Source of the DNA: Apostichopus japonicus
Lineage: Eukaryota > Echinodermata > Holothuroidea > Aspidochirotida > Stichopodidae
Length of the DNA: 64,000 nucleotides
Reading direction: 5' to 3'
Assembly: GCF_037975245.1 (NCBI RefSeq)
Contig: NC_092562.1
Location: forward strand, 6,735,501 to 6,799,500
Within the stretch, counting starts at the first letter, position 1; each line of letters opens with the position of its first letter. A program made the translations under genes and the position numbers. Positions 8,050 to 21,400 of this stretch are shown here, in pieces. Under the pieces are notes generated by a model. The model did no database searches. It was not told the DNA's origin and saw only the letters and a list, made by a program, of their open reading frames with translations.

Positions 8050-11000
8050 AACTGAAGATGATGTAGGTTACGTAATTTATATAATTACCTTTAACGTACA
8101 GAGAGCGTAATATTGCTCTTTGACCCTACACTTAATCGTATGGCTCCCAAATCAGGTGCTAGTCATCAGTTTGGGAAGTTTATAATGTAACTCATTATTT
8201 AATTATTTCCTCTGTTAATTTCCACAAATAGACATATGAGATGTCTAGACAAAGTATATTTTCATGTATGACAAAAATGACGTTAGGCTTATATCTTATT
8301 CTAAGTCGGTCGTCCTTAGTAAAAAATGTCAATGAATGATCGTCGATTGGGGGCGGGGAGAAGTTTTAAGTACATAGTCGGTATTTTTAAATGAGATTGT
8401 GGATCTACATGTTGGTATGAAAAGTTAAAAATGTCTAGGAACAAGTCGAAATGTCCATACAAAAAAGTTATGATTTTGAGAATATTGTCAAAATTTTGAT
8501 GTGAAAAAAACATAAAGGGATTAAAAATTAAAAACGTCGACATTTTTTATACAAATCTCTCAATTGCGAGAAATAAACGAAACTCGGGATGAATAGTACA
8601 AAGGAACAATCTCGACCAACTCTTTATATCGACAAAAAAAAAATATCAAGGGAAAGTCAAATGAAGGTAGAAAGTTGAAATTTAGAGGGGGAAAAGAAAT
8701 ATTGTTTAGATATAATAGTCTAAATTTCGAGGGAAAAAAGTTAAGTGATTAAATATACGAATGCCTCAAGAGGCCACCTTAATCTTAAAAAGTTTATATT
8801 CGTCTGGGAAGGCCCCCCCCCCCCTAAACGCCTCACCGCACTTTTTGGTAGATATATACATTCGCCAAATGGTTACGATGCGCACGCCCATTTACAGAAG
8901 CATATCGGCATTCATATTTTCAACGGACAAAAAAGGCCTGCACTTATAGTTGACGGCGATCCGTTCGTTGCCAATTCTTTGCTGGGAGGAGGGGGTGCCG
9001 GTCAAAGGCCGAGCGTGTGACATATATACTTACATTATTTCATATACAATCATCAACACATATGATCATCGAGTACGTTTATATTTAAGGAAGTCATCTG
9101 AATCAGATCTATAATATACCTAAGTAAAACAACACCTGAAATTTACGCAATTTAAAAAATGTTTGCCCTATAAAAATACGTCTTGTTTAAAATGCAATTC
9201 AGAGTCAGGCTCGGATCCATGGTTTTTAAGAGGAATGGTGTTGCCCTGAGGTCGCTGAAGCCGACTACTATATATAGAGGTCTGAGGTCCTCGTCCATCT
9301 CCAGATAAACGAACTGAGACAAAGGGTGCACTTCTGAGACAATATAGATGATAGAGTTGATCTATAATAGGTCTACACGTAATTCTATACTAATATCTAC
9401 TTTTATTTTGGGAGGGGGATTGAACTGGAGAGGGGTGCACAACTCCCCTTCACAAGTCTTGGAGGGGTTCATTTAAACATAAGTTCGGTTCTGTAAAGTA
9501 TATATATAGACGTACGTCGTAGCCTACTCAGAAAACGAAAATGATGGAAAAATTAGACTTTTTCCGGCATTTACCACTCTTTCTCTTTGCGCACTCAAGG
9601 TTCGCGTCCTGTAATCGTTTGCCAAATGTCGGTACCCACTTTTCGTTATTCCTGCGTGGCGATCGGTCTTTATCCCAGCTCTATATATAATTGTGGACTC
9701 ATCTTCACTTTTACACTGATGCGATTCATGTCTACTGCCATCTATTCGCCGATTCCTGTCCTTGAATACGCAGGACTCTGTTGCCACGTACTAAATTGAC
9801 CCAGAATTCACTGAAAATATTGACGGCCAGTCTAATATGAAATTGAAACACAAGAAACATTTTGGTAATATTAATATGAGAGTATCTGACATTAATGATA
9901 GGGTTAGGACAAATCTTTAGAGGAAAAATGTAAACCAAACGCAAAATAGTGGATTTGTGCAGATATTCTGCGGAAATCTGTAAATAAATAAAGGGACATG
10001 ATAAATTAAAAAAATTGAATTGAATTTTATCAGAAGGGAACAGAGTCATTTAGATTGATACAACATATTTGTGTGTTACTTGTTAGGATAGAATTCTTAG
10101 CATGGGAAGCAATGGTGGTAAATTGATTAGTTAAACTTCGTTATTATGTACCGTATGGTGTATTTACACAAGTCATGGTTATGAAGTTTTGTTCGGTAAG
10201 CATGGTTTTAAACAAACTATTTCGTCACAGTACCGAACTACCACCAGTGTACATTCTCTGCATGACGAGATGGTATCTATCTAAAAATCTAAATTTAAAT
10301 CATTTGAAATTGTAAAACACATTCTGCAATAATTGAAGAAATAATAACAAGGACCAAATGTAACCTACAATGAACAGTTTGGAGTATAATGACCTATACT
10401 TGATTAAAGTGACCGGTTATCTAATAAAACCTCATACTGAAACAGTTATAGATATGTCATATTATAAAGCAGTAGACATACAAGTTGTGGTAAACCACCT
10501 TACCTATATAAATAGGTCTATTAACATGAAGACAGGTCGCAATACACGATAACTTAACTTCAGCATTTTACAACCGATGAAGATAATATCCCTTCCTCTA
10601 TATAATATATTGAAAGCCGCTGAATGTATGACGGACCCGAGGGGAACTGCTTACATGCGATGGAATATTGGTGATCTCAACGCGCATGTGCTGGTTGATG
10701 CTCCCTTGTCGATCAGTTCACATTACACGTTCTCTTATCTTAGTTTATATGTTTCTATATGTATACCCTATACATGCACCCACCCCACCCCTCCCCTTTT
10801 CCGCATGGAACGTAACAGCTAGCCATCAATAAGTCATGTTAACTGCACTTGAAATGGAACTGTTGCATTAGTTCAATGGTCCCAAGTGGAGCCCACGCCA
10901 TAAGTGACCCGACCTAACCCACATATCATCGACATCGAACATCCTAACCCATGCATCATGCTAACCTACTGAACTTGAAATTATGCGAAATTCTGTGGGG

Positions 11001-11740
11001 GGTTTTGTGTGTGTGTTTTTTTTTGGGGGGGGGGGGGAGGTTTGTGCGTGTTTACTTTTACATATTTTTAACCAATAACCTTATATAATAGTCTCATCTT
11101 TGTGATATCGCTCTTTGAGTCTCATTATTTCAATGCCAGACAAATTTGATCAGCAGATTAGATCTGTCAGAATCAATATTTACTCTTTTGACTATTTAAC
11201 CAAAACATATTTGCCAAATCAGTATATTGTGTGTGTGTGTGTGTGTGAGTTGTGTGTAGTTACCAAAATAGGACCATCAGTGCACAAATCGTGCAAACCT
11301 AACCGTATATGATTTACAGCCGTATGTCGTACAACGTATATAACGCTTTAGGTGATCACTCACGCTGCATGTGTGCTCTTCGTTTATAACAGTGGCCTAT
11401 ACAACACAACGTTAATTCAGCGTTATATATAGGTTACATTGAGGATACGTAATACCACATATGGCTATATGATATAACCCTGTTTATGTCATGATGGACG
11501 TATCAGGGTATTTCTTCCTTGGTATGTGAATCAGAAGGCCTACATTTTAACAAACATTACCAAGGCCCGTGCACTGTATATGCGCTATGTACCAACTCAC
11601 CTCCACCCACCACCATTGAGGAATGTCGTATATAGGGATCAGTTACGGTGTAGCAAATGTAGGATTCACCCAAGCTTGCGACAATATTAAACACTATATG
11701 AAGCAAGGTCCATGCAGTTGTCAAAATGGTCAGTACTCCC
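8050..11740. other. No recognisable gene; dispersed repeat at 8290-8740
   Basis: This is the region upstream of UQCRH. Bases 8290-8740 are dense in degenerate GTCGAAAT/AAAAATGTC words and resemble 11800-12240 and, in reverse, 19090-19400, which suggests an old dispersed repeat. Poly-C runs occur near 8814 and 10,790, poly-T/poly-G near 11,010-11,040, and a (TG)n run near 11,228. I find no exon with family similarity. ORFs up to 105 codons look random. Confidence 0.4.
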
Positions 11741-11799
11741 ACTCCCACCCCCCCCCCCCACCCTCATCGACCCTGGGACTGAAATTTTTACAGGGTCGT

Positions 11800-12240
11800 C
11801 TACCCTACAGACGAAGTTTAAAGATAAAATAGTCAACGTTTTTTTTTATATAAAAACAGTCGAAAGTTCGTAATAAAATGTCGAAATTTCGATTCGTTAA
11901 TACTAATTCGACTTTCTTATATCGAAACACGTCGAAAAAACACTGAAGAACATGAAGAAGGTTGCAATTTTCAAACCAAATGGTCAAATTTGACAAAAAA
12001 ATGTTGACATTTGATACAAAGTATAAATATAAAGAAAGTAGTCGAAACCTGAAGATAAAAAGTTGAAATTAGTCCAAAGTTTCTATGTTAAACCCCAATA
12101 ATTCGAGAATGAATTGATATAATTAGTTGAAATTGCGAAATAACATGTCTCCTTTTCAAATAAGTAGATAGAATTGTGAGAAATAATCGAAAATTACAAA
12201 TTCGGAAATAGGATTGAAAACATGCTATTTTTGGTAAAGG
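11800..12240. repeat. TCGAAA-rich dispersed repeat
   Basis: Many degenerate copies of GTCGAAA/GTTGAAATT spaced 20-40 bases apart, as at 8290-8740. There is no coding potential. It may be one ancient repeat family. Confidence 0.35.
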
Positions 12241-12738
12241 TCACTCTTCTGTTCTCCAAGTTATGCGCGAATCTCTAAAGTGACGTCACAATTTTACACA
12301 GAGGGGCAAATGTGCAGCTCTATATATATCAATGGTGAAATAATTTTCCACAAATGCAGCAAATTTGGGTGAAGATCCGAAACAATGAGAAATTTGACCT
12401 AATAAATCAAACAAAAACTTAATATCTGGGGACACGTTCGCAAAGTAAATGCGCAATTGAGATTTAAAGAATTATTTGTGGAAAAAAAAGTGAAAACTAC
12501 TTCGAGGCTTCAGACCAATAGTCCAAAGCAGGTATATAAATTTGAGCGGGAAAAGTAACGATACTTCTGTGACTGATCATTTATAGCACATACACAAAAC
12601 AAACTGTAATTAAACTACATAGAGTTTCAGTGTGGGTTATTGTAGGGCTATCAAAGTTTTAGTTCCTGGTGTACTCACGTCAGGATCTAAACATCGAAAC
12701 CTTTTATTAATTTAATATTTAAATTTCATAACCTTCCT

Positions 12739-12885
12739 AAGCATTCTTTCTAAGCAAAACAGATTGTTCCTTTCCCCGTACAATTTGGGCGTTATTTCCT
12801 GAATGATCCTCTTCTAGGGATCCAACAGGATATACACATAAAGGCTATATATATGTATATAAATAAATATATTAAATATATATAT

Positions 12886-12933
<48 letters not shown>

Positions 12934-13043
12934 CCTTTATGTGTATATATATCCTGTTGGATCCCTAGAAGAGGATCATTCAGGAAATAAAGCCCAAATT
13001 GTACGGGGAAAGGAACAATCTGTTTTGCTTAGAAAGAATGCTT
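12739..13043. repeat. Near-perfect 300-bp palindrome with (TA)n centre
   Basis: The left arm (12739 to about 12850) and right arm (about 12933-13043) are inverted copies that differ by one base (GGGCGTTAT versus GGGCTTTAT) and one 4-bp TATA indel. The centre is an AT/TATA run of about 80 bases. The arms begin AAGCATTCTTTCTAAGC. No target duplication is evident. It could be a foldback MITE or a template-switch product. The very low divergence means it is young or maintained. Confidence 0.9.
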
Positions 13044-13168
13044 TTGTTCGGTGGGAGGGGGGGGGGGGGGAGGTAACATATGTTCAATGGGTTTTCTGCT
13101 GAAAAGTCTGCAACTATTGATACTTTTTTAGAAGAGCCAATCATCAAAGGAGGGAATAGCAGGAAGAG

Positions 13169-13824
13169 CAAGGGCGGCGGAAGCACTTTTAATCGGGGGG
13201 GGGGGGGCACCGACATCAAAGGGCACTTTACAGAAATTCGATTGGACTGATGCAGCCTTATATTTAGTACCCTTGATAACTCTTATTGTATTAACTTATT
13301 TGCGTATACACAGCACTCCATCAACGTCCCGCCCCCCCCCCCCCCAAGGAAAATATGCATACTAGCACTGCAATATCCAATGTGCAAATTGGGAAACAAG
13401 GGACAAGTTTTCTTTTGAGAAAAAATGAGGTGAAATCATGCTAGTTGCTAATGTAGGAATCTTCCGAATTAGAGTTTATTTCTTGTTAATATCTTAACCA
13501 ATTTTTTTCTATTTGAAATAGCTTTGAGTTTGACCCACAGAAATTCATTAAAAGTCAGGGGCGTGGCCAGGATTTGCAAAGTTGTATGCACGACTATCTG
13601 AGCGGAGCGCCACCATCAGTTGGCGCGGAGCGTACAAGGAAATTTTTGGTTTTACAAACCCCTCAGATGGCCGGAAACGGCCCTTCCCGAGTGTTCATTC
13701 TGGTTCCCTGGCCTCTTGCTAACTTGAGACACCTCAATTTTTATGTAGAAAAAGGGCACATTTTTAACCTGAGGAAAAGTGGGGGGGCACGTGCCCCCTG
13801 TGCCCTCAGATTCCGCCGCCCTTG
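13169..13824 (+). mobile_element. hAT-like MITE, family B (copy 1)
   Basis: Termini CAAGGGCGGCGGAA and TTCCGCCGCCCTTG are perfect inverted repeats, flanked by a perfect 8-bp duplication AGGAAGAG (13161-13168 and 13825-13832). An 8-bp duplication with a CA..GGCG end is the hAT signature. It has no transposase. The interior carries poly-G and poly-C tracts, the hairpin motif GCGCCACCATCAGTTGGCGC near 13610, and a G/C inverted block near the right end. The short ORF at 13574-13825 is inside it and is not a gene. Confidence 0.9.
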
Positions 13825-13832
13825 AGGAAGAG

Positions 13833-15440
13833 GGAAAGGCGTGGTGGGGTATACTTACCCATCATACTAAAAGTGGTCTACAGGAAGTGAAAGGCAGAGA
13901 ATTGTGGGTTTCGTAATGCAATATGAGACGAATAAAAGTTAAGTTTCTTAAACTAATTAAAGTAACTTTCAGTTGAATTAAACCCCTCTCTTACCAATTA
14001 CTAGTTATCTTGATTGACAGCAGACTTAACGCCTGAGGTGCCTCCAATTACAGTCAGCTTGTACAAGGGGTGTGTGCACCAGACGATAATCCTCTTAGCT
14101 CTTCTTATTTCTTTTCACCAAAGGATAATTGTGACTTAATCCGCGTCCCTTTAACAACGCTGAAGAAGTTCAAGGAAAATGGATTTACCTTTTGAATCTG
14201 CTTGTATTTTGTTCAGAAGAATAGATAAGGTAATAATGTCGTTTAATTTTGTAAACGTACTATTCAAGACTAGCAAGTTCTTCTTTTTTATTTGTAAGTA
14301 TCACTGTGGCGTTCATGGGGTAACTAAGGGCACTTGGCAGGCAAATTGGAGATGTAGTGTTAATCGATTTAGAGAACAAATACCGGCATAGGTAGCCATT
14401 GCCTGAACTGCCTGCTTATAGCTAGTGTTATGTTATAATCGTGCGATATGTATGTATGCCCATGCGACGGGAACACAAAATTAACATTTGAAGTTTAAAT
14501 ATTTATTATTCATATGAATAAAGTTTGGTAACTTCAAATATTCAATCTCTACTTCCATATCTAATTCCATCAAAATAGTATATATTATTTGTTATATTTA
14601 AACTATCCGGTGTCGCGCAGTAAATTAAAGAAGGAATTCTGATTAGAGTGTCCTTTGATATTAGGATATCCTTGTTCGCAAGATTTAAAGAACGTCACTC
14701 TGTCACGAACAGTAAAACGTCAATGGAATTATCCTTACCCTCCCATATACAAACACACATACACACAAAATCTGCCCTGCCCCCCCTCCCCCCTCCTCCA
14801 TATTCGCAAGGAAAATTAACGTGTTTTAAGTTCAAGGGAAAGGTTGTACTCAATTTATTACTTAACTCTATATACGAAACGCAACAACAATTGCAAAAGT
14901 GGTACGGTATACGTAAAAAATTGAATAATTTTTTGTCGGACCGAATGTTAACCGCTATCGAAAAGAACATAAGGGAGAGAGGGAAGGGGTTAACGGGGTT
15001 ATTCGAGAACAAGTTCGGGTCCCGGGACAATTACGAGCTCTTTGGAAGTCTTAATAAATGTCATAGTGCATTCATGGGCTTGGCTTATGAGAATGCTTTA
15101 TTCTATTTCCTATATTTACCCAGGCCCCCTAATTGCCCCAGGCTGACAACTGTAGTCCCATCTGATCCCCTTCTCGATGGCCCTGGGGTGGGAAAGACGA
15201 AGGTCATCAAATGTTCTGCAGTCGACAGCTAAAGCCAGTGCGTACCAGATTATAATTAAAGTTGGTTTTCTTTGTCCCTATGCTAAGGTGTTGATTACAA
15301 TAAGAATGAACTGCAACGTATCAATCCAATCACTTAGCTATTAACTTAACGCTCGCGAATCAAAAGAATCGAATACAATAAGTTGTCTATTGCTAATTGG
15401 CCATTGTTATGTCAACCCACAATTGCGTGACTTGCTTTAA
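13833..15440. other. No recognisable gene; one 194-codon ORF
   Basis: A plus-strand frame at 14648-15232 stays open for 194 codons but shows no family motif, has a proline run from a poly-C tract, and ends without splice or poly(A) context. One frame of this length is about what chance allows in 64 kb, so I do not call it a gene. The rest is featureless AT-rich DNA. Confidence 0.4.
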
Positions 15441-15454
15441 ACCCCTACAGGTAC

Positions 15455-16505
15455 TACATCTTGCAGTGTGGTGGGGTCATCTAGCAGTGTAGTGGGGTGG
15501 GTACATCTTGCAGTGTGGTGGGGTGGGGTCATCTTGCAGTATGGTCATCTTGCAGTGGGGTGGGGTGGGGCATCTTGCAGTAGTGGGGTGGGGTCATTTT
15601 GCAGTGTGGTGGGGTCATCTTGCAGTGGGGTGGGGTGGGTTCATCTTGCAGTGTAGTGGGGTGGGTTCATCTTGCAGTGTGGTGGGGTGGGGTCATCTTG
15701 CAGTGTAGTGGGGTGGAACATCTTGCAGTGTGGTGGGGTGGGTTCATCTAGCAATGTAGTGGGGTGGGTTCATCTTGCAGTGTAGTGGGGTGGGGTCATC
15801 TTGCAGTGTGGTGGGGTCATCTTGCAGTGTGGTGGGGTCATCTTGCAGTGTGGTGGGGTCATCTTGCAGTGTGGTGGGGTCATCTTGCAGTGTGGTGGGG
15901 TCATCTTGCAGTGTGGTGGGGTCATCTTGCAGTGGGGTGGGGCATTTTGCAGTGTAGTGGGGTCATTTTGCAGTGTAGTGGGGTCATTTTGCAGTGTGGT
16001 GGAGTCATCTTGCAGTGGGGTGGGGTGGGATATCTTGCAGTGTAGTTGGGAGGGTTCATCTTGCAGTGTGGTGGGTGGGGTCATCTTGCAGTGTAGTGGG
16101 GTGGAACATCTTGCAGTGTGGTGGGGTGGGGTCATCTAGCAATGTAGTGGGGTGGGTTCATCTTGCAGTGTGGTGGGATGGGGTCATCTTGCAGTGTGGT
16201 GGGGTGGGGTCATCTGCAGTGTGGTGGGGTGGGAACATCCTGCAGTGTTGTGGGGTGGAGCATATTGCAGTGTGGTGGGGTGGGGTAATCTTGCAGTGTA
16301 GCAGGGTGGGACCATCTAGCAATGTAGTGGGGTGGGGTCATCTTGCAGTGTGGTGGGGTAATCTTGCAGTGTGGTGGGGTAATCTTGCAGTGTTGTGTGG
16401 TCATATTGCAATGTGGTGGGGTGGGGTTATCTTGCATTGTGGTGGGGTGGGGTCATCTTGCAATGTCGTGGGGTGTGGTCATGATGCAGTGTGGTGGGTA
16501 GAGGA
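15455..16505 (+). repeat. G-rich 21/26-bp minisatellite
   Basis: About 1.05 kb of tandem units built on GTGGGGTCATCTTGCAGTGT (21 bp), with longer versions containing GTGGGGTGGGGTCATC (about 26 bp). Nine nearly identical 21-bp units lie at 15800-15930. Strong strand asymmetry (G/T-rich plus strand) and repeated GGGG blocks make four-stranded structures plausible. ORFs on both strands across it are repeat artefacts. Confidence 0.95.
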
Positions 16506-19500
16506 GGGAAGGTGAAGGAGTGGGAGTGGGAGTAGATAAAACAATGGGAATTCAATTAAAGTAAAGCGGGTAACTTCTAAACGACGAAGAAGGAAGTAAG
16601 CACTGTCAATATTAAGCTGAAAGTATCAATTCATGTTAAAGCGTGAAACGCAAAGCGTATGACATACATGATAATGCGGACAAATAAACTACAAGTCGGA
16701 AATATGACCGAAACTTCGATGCTTGTTAGATGTCCTATAGGAGATGAAACTCAAACGTACAATAGCAAATATGGCATATACGTCATTCTTCGCTTACATA
16801 TCATTGACATCATCTGAATTTGTTGAAGGTTGCCATGACTACATGTACACTCCACTCGCTCCTGTCTTACATCCCGAGGGGCGTGGAAGGCCAGGCCGGG
16901 CTCCTAAAATCTTCATTCAAACCCCATGGTCCCCCACTCCCCTCATCAGCTAATTGAGCCACACACCTCTCCCTCCCCACCCCGGGTTGAAGTCCATGCT
17001 CTCCATCTCGTCAGGTCTGATGGTAGACTAGGTAACTCATGTTGATGGGGCTGTGATCGGACATGTGGAGGGGAAGGTAGGGCGGGGAGGGTTGTAGAGG
17101 GATGAAAGCTTAAGCCTGCTTCATCAAATGCAATAACCATGTTTTTACAGGGAACCTTTTGTAACAAAGCTGGAATATTTTCTATTTGAAATACGGTAGG
17201 AATGCAGTTGTTGTCTTTTCAAGGTAATAAGGAGATGGTGTTATATTTTTCTAATAAATGAGTTCAAGCCGTCACTCATCTGAAAGACTAATTGAACAGA
17301 AAACTGTTCTGCTGCTTTTTTTATTTAAATTTATTCCTAATTATAGGGTAAGCTAAAACGATATATATGCAGTAACCAGGACAACAGAAAACAGAATGGC
17401 AATGACGAACAGGAATGAAAAGAGGGAGTCCTTCTGACTGGAAACTAAATTATCAATCTATCCACCCTCCCAATCCAACTAATTAGTTTAAACTGTGTCT
17501 CAATGTAATCTCTAGAAGCCTTGACGAATGTCAACAGACAAAGATTTGTACATAGATCTGAAGTCCCCCCCCCCCCGCACCCCAACACCAGCCCTTCAAC
17601 TAAACGAAACTTGGATCTACATGTCTCCATATTAAAGACAACCATATTAATGGGACATTAAGAAGGGCTTGTAATACTGAGAAATTAACCCTATCTGAAA
17701 TCTCCAAACAAGGGGAGCATTGGATAAAAATGTTGACCATAAATATAAGAAATGGCGCAGCTGTCCTCTTACTATTATTGGTTTAAATAATATTGGTTAA
17801 CATCCTCAATTGTCATCCCCCCACCTCCCCCCCCCCCTTCTGATCTTCCCGTCTTGTCTGTCATCATTCTCACTGAGTATATTATTCTTTCCACTTTTGC
17901 CAGTTATCCGTGGAGCTTTTCCTGTTTAAGAATTTTTACTCTCTGAGATAAATAAATATATCTTTTCGATGCTATTAGCTTGACTGGTCAGATTTGATCT
18001 GAAATAGCCTATATTAAAGTAAAGGTGGAAACTCTTGAAAATTTAACATCGGATTTCAAATATGTGATTGGTACTAATGTGGAACGTTCAAGGGGTTATG
18101 GAATTTTGATTCATACATGAATTTGTCGCTGATTAACCTTCATTCTGAATATACACTTCCATACACGAGGATGTCTGTGTTTAATCAGTTGCAATCTTAT
18201 TTTTAGGTCATTAATAATTAGCGACGAATATCAAAAGTTAGTTTATTACACAGTCAAAGTTTAATGTAAAGATAGTTGTTTGATCCTTCTTGAACAGTTC
18301 ATCCTTGTTCTGGTATACACAGGTTTATGGACCTTAAGAGTATAAGGTATATGGACCTTATGCACCTTAAGAGTCACAATATATGGTATATGGACCTTAA
18401 GAGTCACGATAAAGAATAAGAAATATTCTCTTGTATTTAGCCTGGATCGAGTGTGGTTTCAAGTATGTTCATTTATCCTTGATTTTGAACATAACTAAAT
18501 TTAGAAGAAAAACGAAATACGATTGTAGAAGTTCATGAAAGACGTAACACTTGGTGCGTCAAGCTAACTTTGGAACAGAGTGACCATTTTTTTGCCTTTC
18601 TATAGCATATTTGGACAATTCTTATGACATTTAAAGTCAAAAGCGGACCACTGAAAATAATACAAGGTGCATATTTAGTAATTGAGTTTCTGGTCAGGTC
18701 CGTATTTTATGCCAGATGTGGTAATTGTAAAGTTACAAGAAGTTAGTTATGTTAATCAATCATTTTAATTTGTAGTAAAAGTTTTTAAAACAAACATTAA
18801 TCAAACTTTAACTTAGTTTGGTCGTTGATACCAATTGATGAAACCTAAGCTAAGGATATTTCACATACAAAAATCGTTCATTTCATTGTATCATTGATCG
18901 AAGTGTCTGATGAAAGAAGGTAATGCTATAATGAACTGCATATACTGGAAGAGGAGACAATTTCATAATGTAATGGATTAACATGTCACCCACATTCACT
19001 TATTAATTGTAGAGAGATGGTTATGCAAATTACTTAAAAGTAATCTTTACTGATATTTCTACCTAACTATATATGCTTACCATGGTCAGATGAGACAGTC
19101 AAAATTTCAACATTTTTAAATCTCAAGTTTTCGATTATTTTGTCACCATTTGTACTTTCAATAATATCAATAATACCGAAAGTACTTATGAATGTTTTAT
19201 TTTGACTATTTGGTCTCAGAATTGTAACTACTTGGTCTCCAATTTTTTAATTATCTTGAAGTTTTCTTGTTACTTTTTGCTCCGCGATGTTTTGATGTAG
19301 AAGATCGATCTGATTTTCAAATCGAACATTCGGCATTTCTACTTAAAACTTTTGTCTATTTCCTCAAACTTTCGAATTATTTCTGCAAAATTCAACTAGA
19401 CCCGGGTTAGAAATCCCGGTAGAGGCTGGAAGCTTTTCACTGTTATGGATTTTCCAACTCATCAAATTTTCAAATATATATGTATATAAATAAATACATG

Positions 19501-21400
19501 TATATGTATATCTTATATCCTCTTGTATTCAAAAATAAATCCATGCGGCTGCACCATTGTCAGTCTGAGAAAGGAAAAACTAGTTCACAATGCCTATTTC
19601 ATGTTCTGATCCTGGGGTAGCGTGACTACCAATTACTGCCTGCTTAGAGGTAGATACGTAGCTTACTGCCTGCTTAGAAATCAATACATATCTTATATGT
19701 GGTCAAAGAGTGTTAAACTCGAACTTTCGTTTCGTTTATGAAATGATTCAAGTTGTTATAACCATTTACATAACTATTATAGGCCTACAGCTTCCCTTGT
19801 AGGATCACACCGAGTGAGAACCCCCCGTGAAGTATCCACAATGCTTTGTAATAGTCATATAATACTGTACATATATAAACTGTGACACTTTTCCATTTCG
19901 AATAAAAGGTAACGGACGCGGTTTTAGATAGCAAAACAACAGGAAAGCTAGAAATAAAGAAAGCAAAATCGACAGAGACATTTTATATCGTAAGGCAAGA
20001 GTTATTTTTCCACAACCCAATATGAACCTTAATCACAAATCGATTTACTTTGTCAGATACGGTAGTCGATACGGTGATAGAAATAATACCTTCTGTGGGA
20101 GTGAGGGGGGAGGGGGCAGGGGTCAACTAAGGATACTGATTCGACGTGTCGTTTCGTGTTGATGGTACAATATTCGCTCACATCAGCCCCTTCATCAGCC
20201 CCTTCGTATGGGGGTACCTGTTCTGATGAAAAGAAACCAAATTAATGTTTAATTGTCCTGACTTCTGTTCTATTCCCGTATAACGTCTGATTTTATTTCA
20301 ATTTTGTTTAGTTTTTAAATGCTCTCACGCTATTATGACCCTGCGAGAGAAGTCACATGTACAATTGTCATATATAACCGCTATCAAAACATCGTCGCTT
20401 CATCGGTATATATTAATGGAATACCTGAGGTATGCTCCTATCCTCAAGGATTTCGACTACATTTGTTATCGATGAGGAGATGTAGACATTACCAAGTAGG
20501 GCTCAAACATCAATTTCGGGGGGGGGCGGGGGGAATTGAGGAGTGGGTAGACCTTTACCATTGTATCACGTTAGCCGGTGTAGCATATGTCAGGAGATAA
20601 TGCTAATCTCTTCATCGTAGAAGCAAAAACGTAACGTATATAGGCCTATAATATAGTATGATAACAACATATGCTTATATATTACAAATTCATCAATGCT
20701 GGCTGAAGAAACAAAGAAAAGGGAAACAAACAAACAAACAAAAATGAAGCAATTGGAGTGGTGCTTCAACGATCTGGTCATTTTTGACAAATTGTTAGGG
20801 GCAATAATATCTCACTTTGGAAAAGAATCTACCGGGAAAACAAGGTCTTTATTTCATTCTCATTTTTCTCCGCTAATATCGATCAATGTTGGATCCTAAT
20901 TTCTCTATTTGATCGGAGATTTGCGTAAGTCAATAGTTTCTCATTAGCTGTTATATTTTGTTTCAGACATTGTTTGCTCAAAAGTCATACATTCTTATAG
21001 CTCCTTCGCTCTGCTTACCGTAACCTCGGGAAACCGCCATACATTCCCTATACACCAATAACAACACATTGACATTGTTCAGGCAAACTGTGTGCAATCA
21101 TCAATTCAATAAGCTGCAAAATTTGAACTGTGTTAAGTGCTACCCATCATAAAAGCCCTGGCATACCTTATTACGTAACTATAACAAACTAATTTCTACG
21201 TTCCATTCAGCTCACCAAATAGATCTCCTGGAAACAGCTTCTCTCACCTATCAGCTTTTGTTTCCATTCCAATGGCGGGAAAATTCGCCTTGTCACGACT
21301 TTGGGAAATGTCGCTATTTGCATAACAAATACCACGGGCTCCAAAGTTCGCCCTGGTGCACACAATAAAAGGAAAAACCACAACTGTTGTCGTAGGCCCT
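16506..21400. other. No recognisable gene
   Basis: AT-rich sequence with several poly-C runs (near 17,567, 17,825 and others) and small local duplications: TATGGACCTTAAGAGTCAC near 18,330-18,410, and TTACTGCCTGCTTAGA twice near 19,635 and 19,663. The TCGAAA-type dispersed repeat recurs in reverse near 19,090-19,400. I find no exon. Confidence 0.4.

Noticed and set aside
14648-15232. 194-codon ORF
   Set aside because: No motif or family resemblance, a low-complexity proline stretch from a poly-C run, and a length within chance for this amount of sequence.
15764-16515. ORFs of 93-173 codons on both strands
   Set aside because: They are the G-rich minisatellite read in several frames (repeated SSCSVVG or HCKMTPP words).
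20180-20235. CTGATGA words suggesting more hammerheads
   Set aside because: No GAAA after a closing stem and no pairing stem I. Other CTGATGA hits (near 1630, 18907, 62650) fail in the same way.
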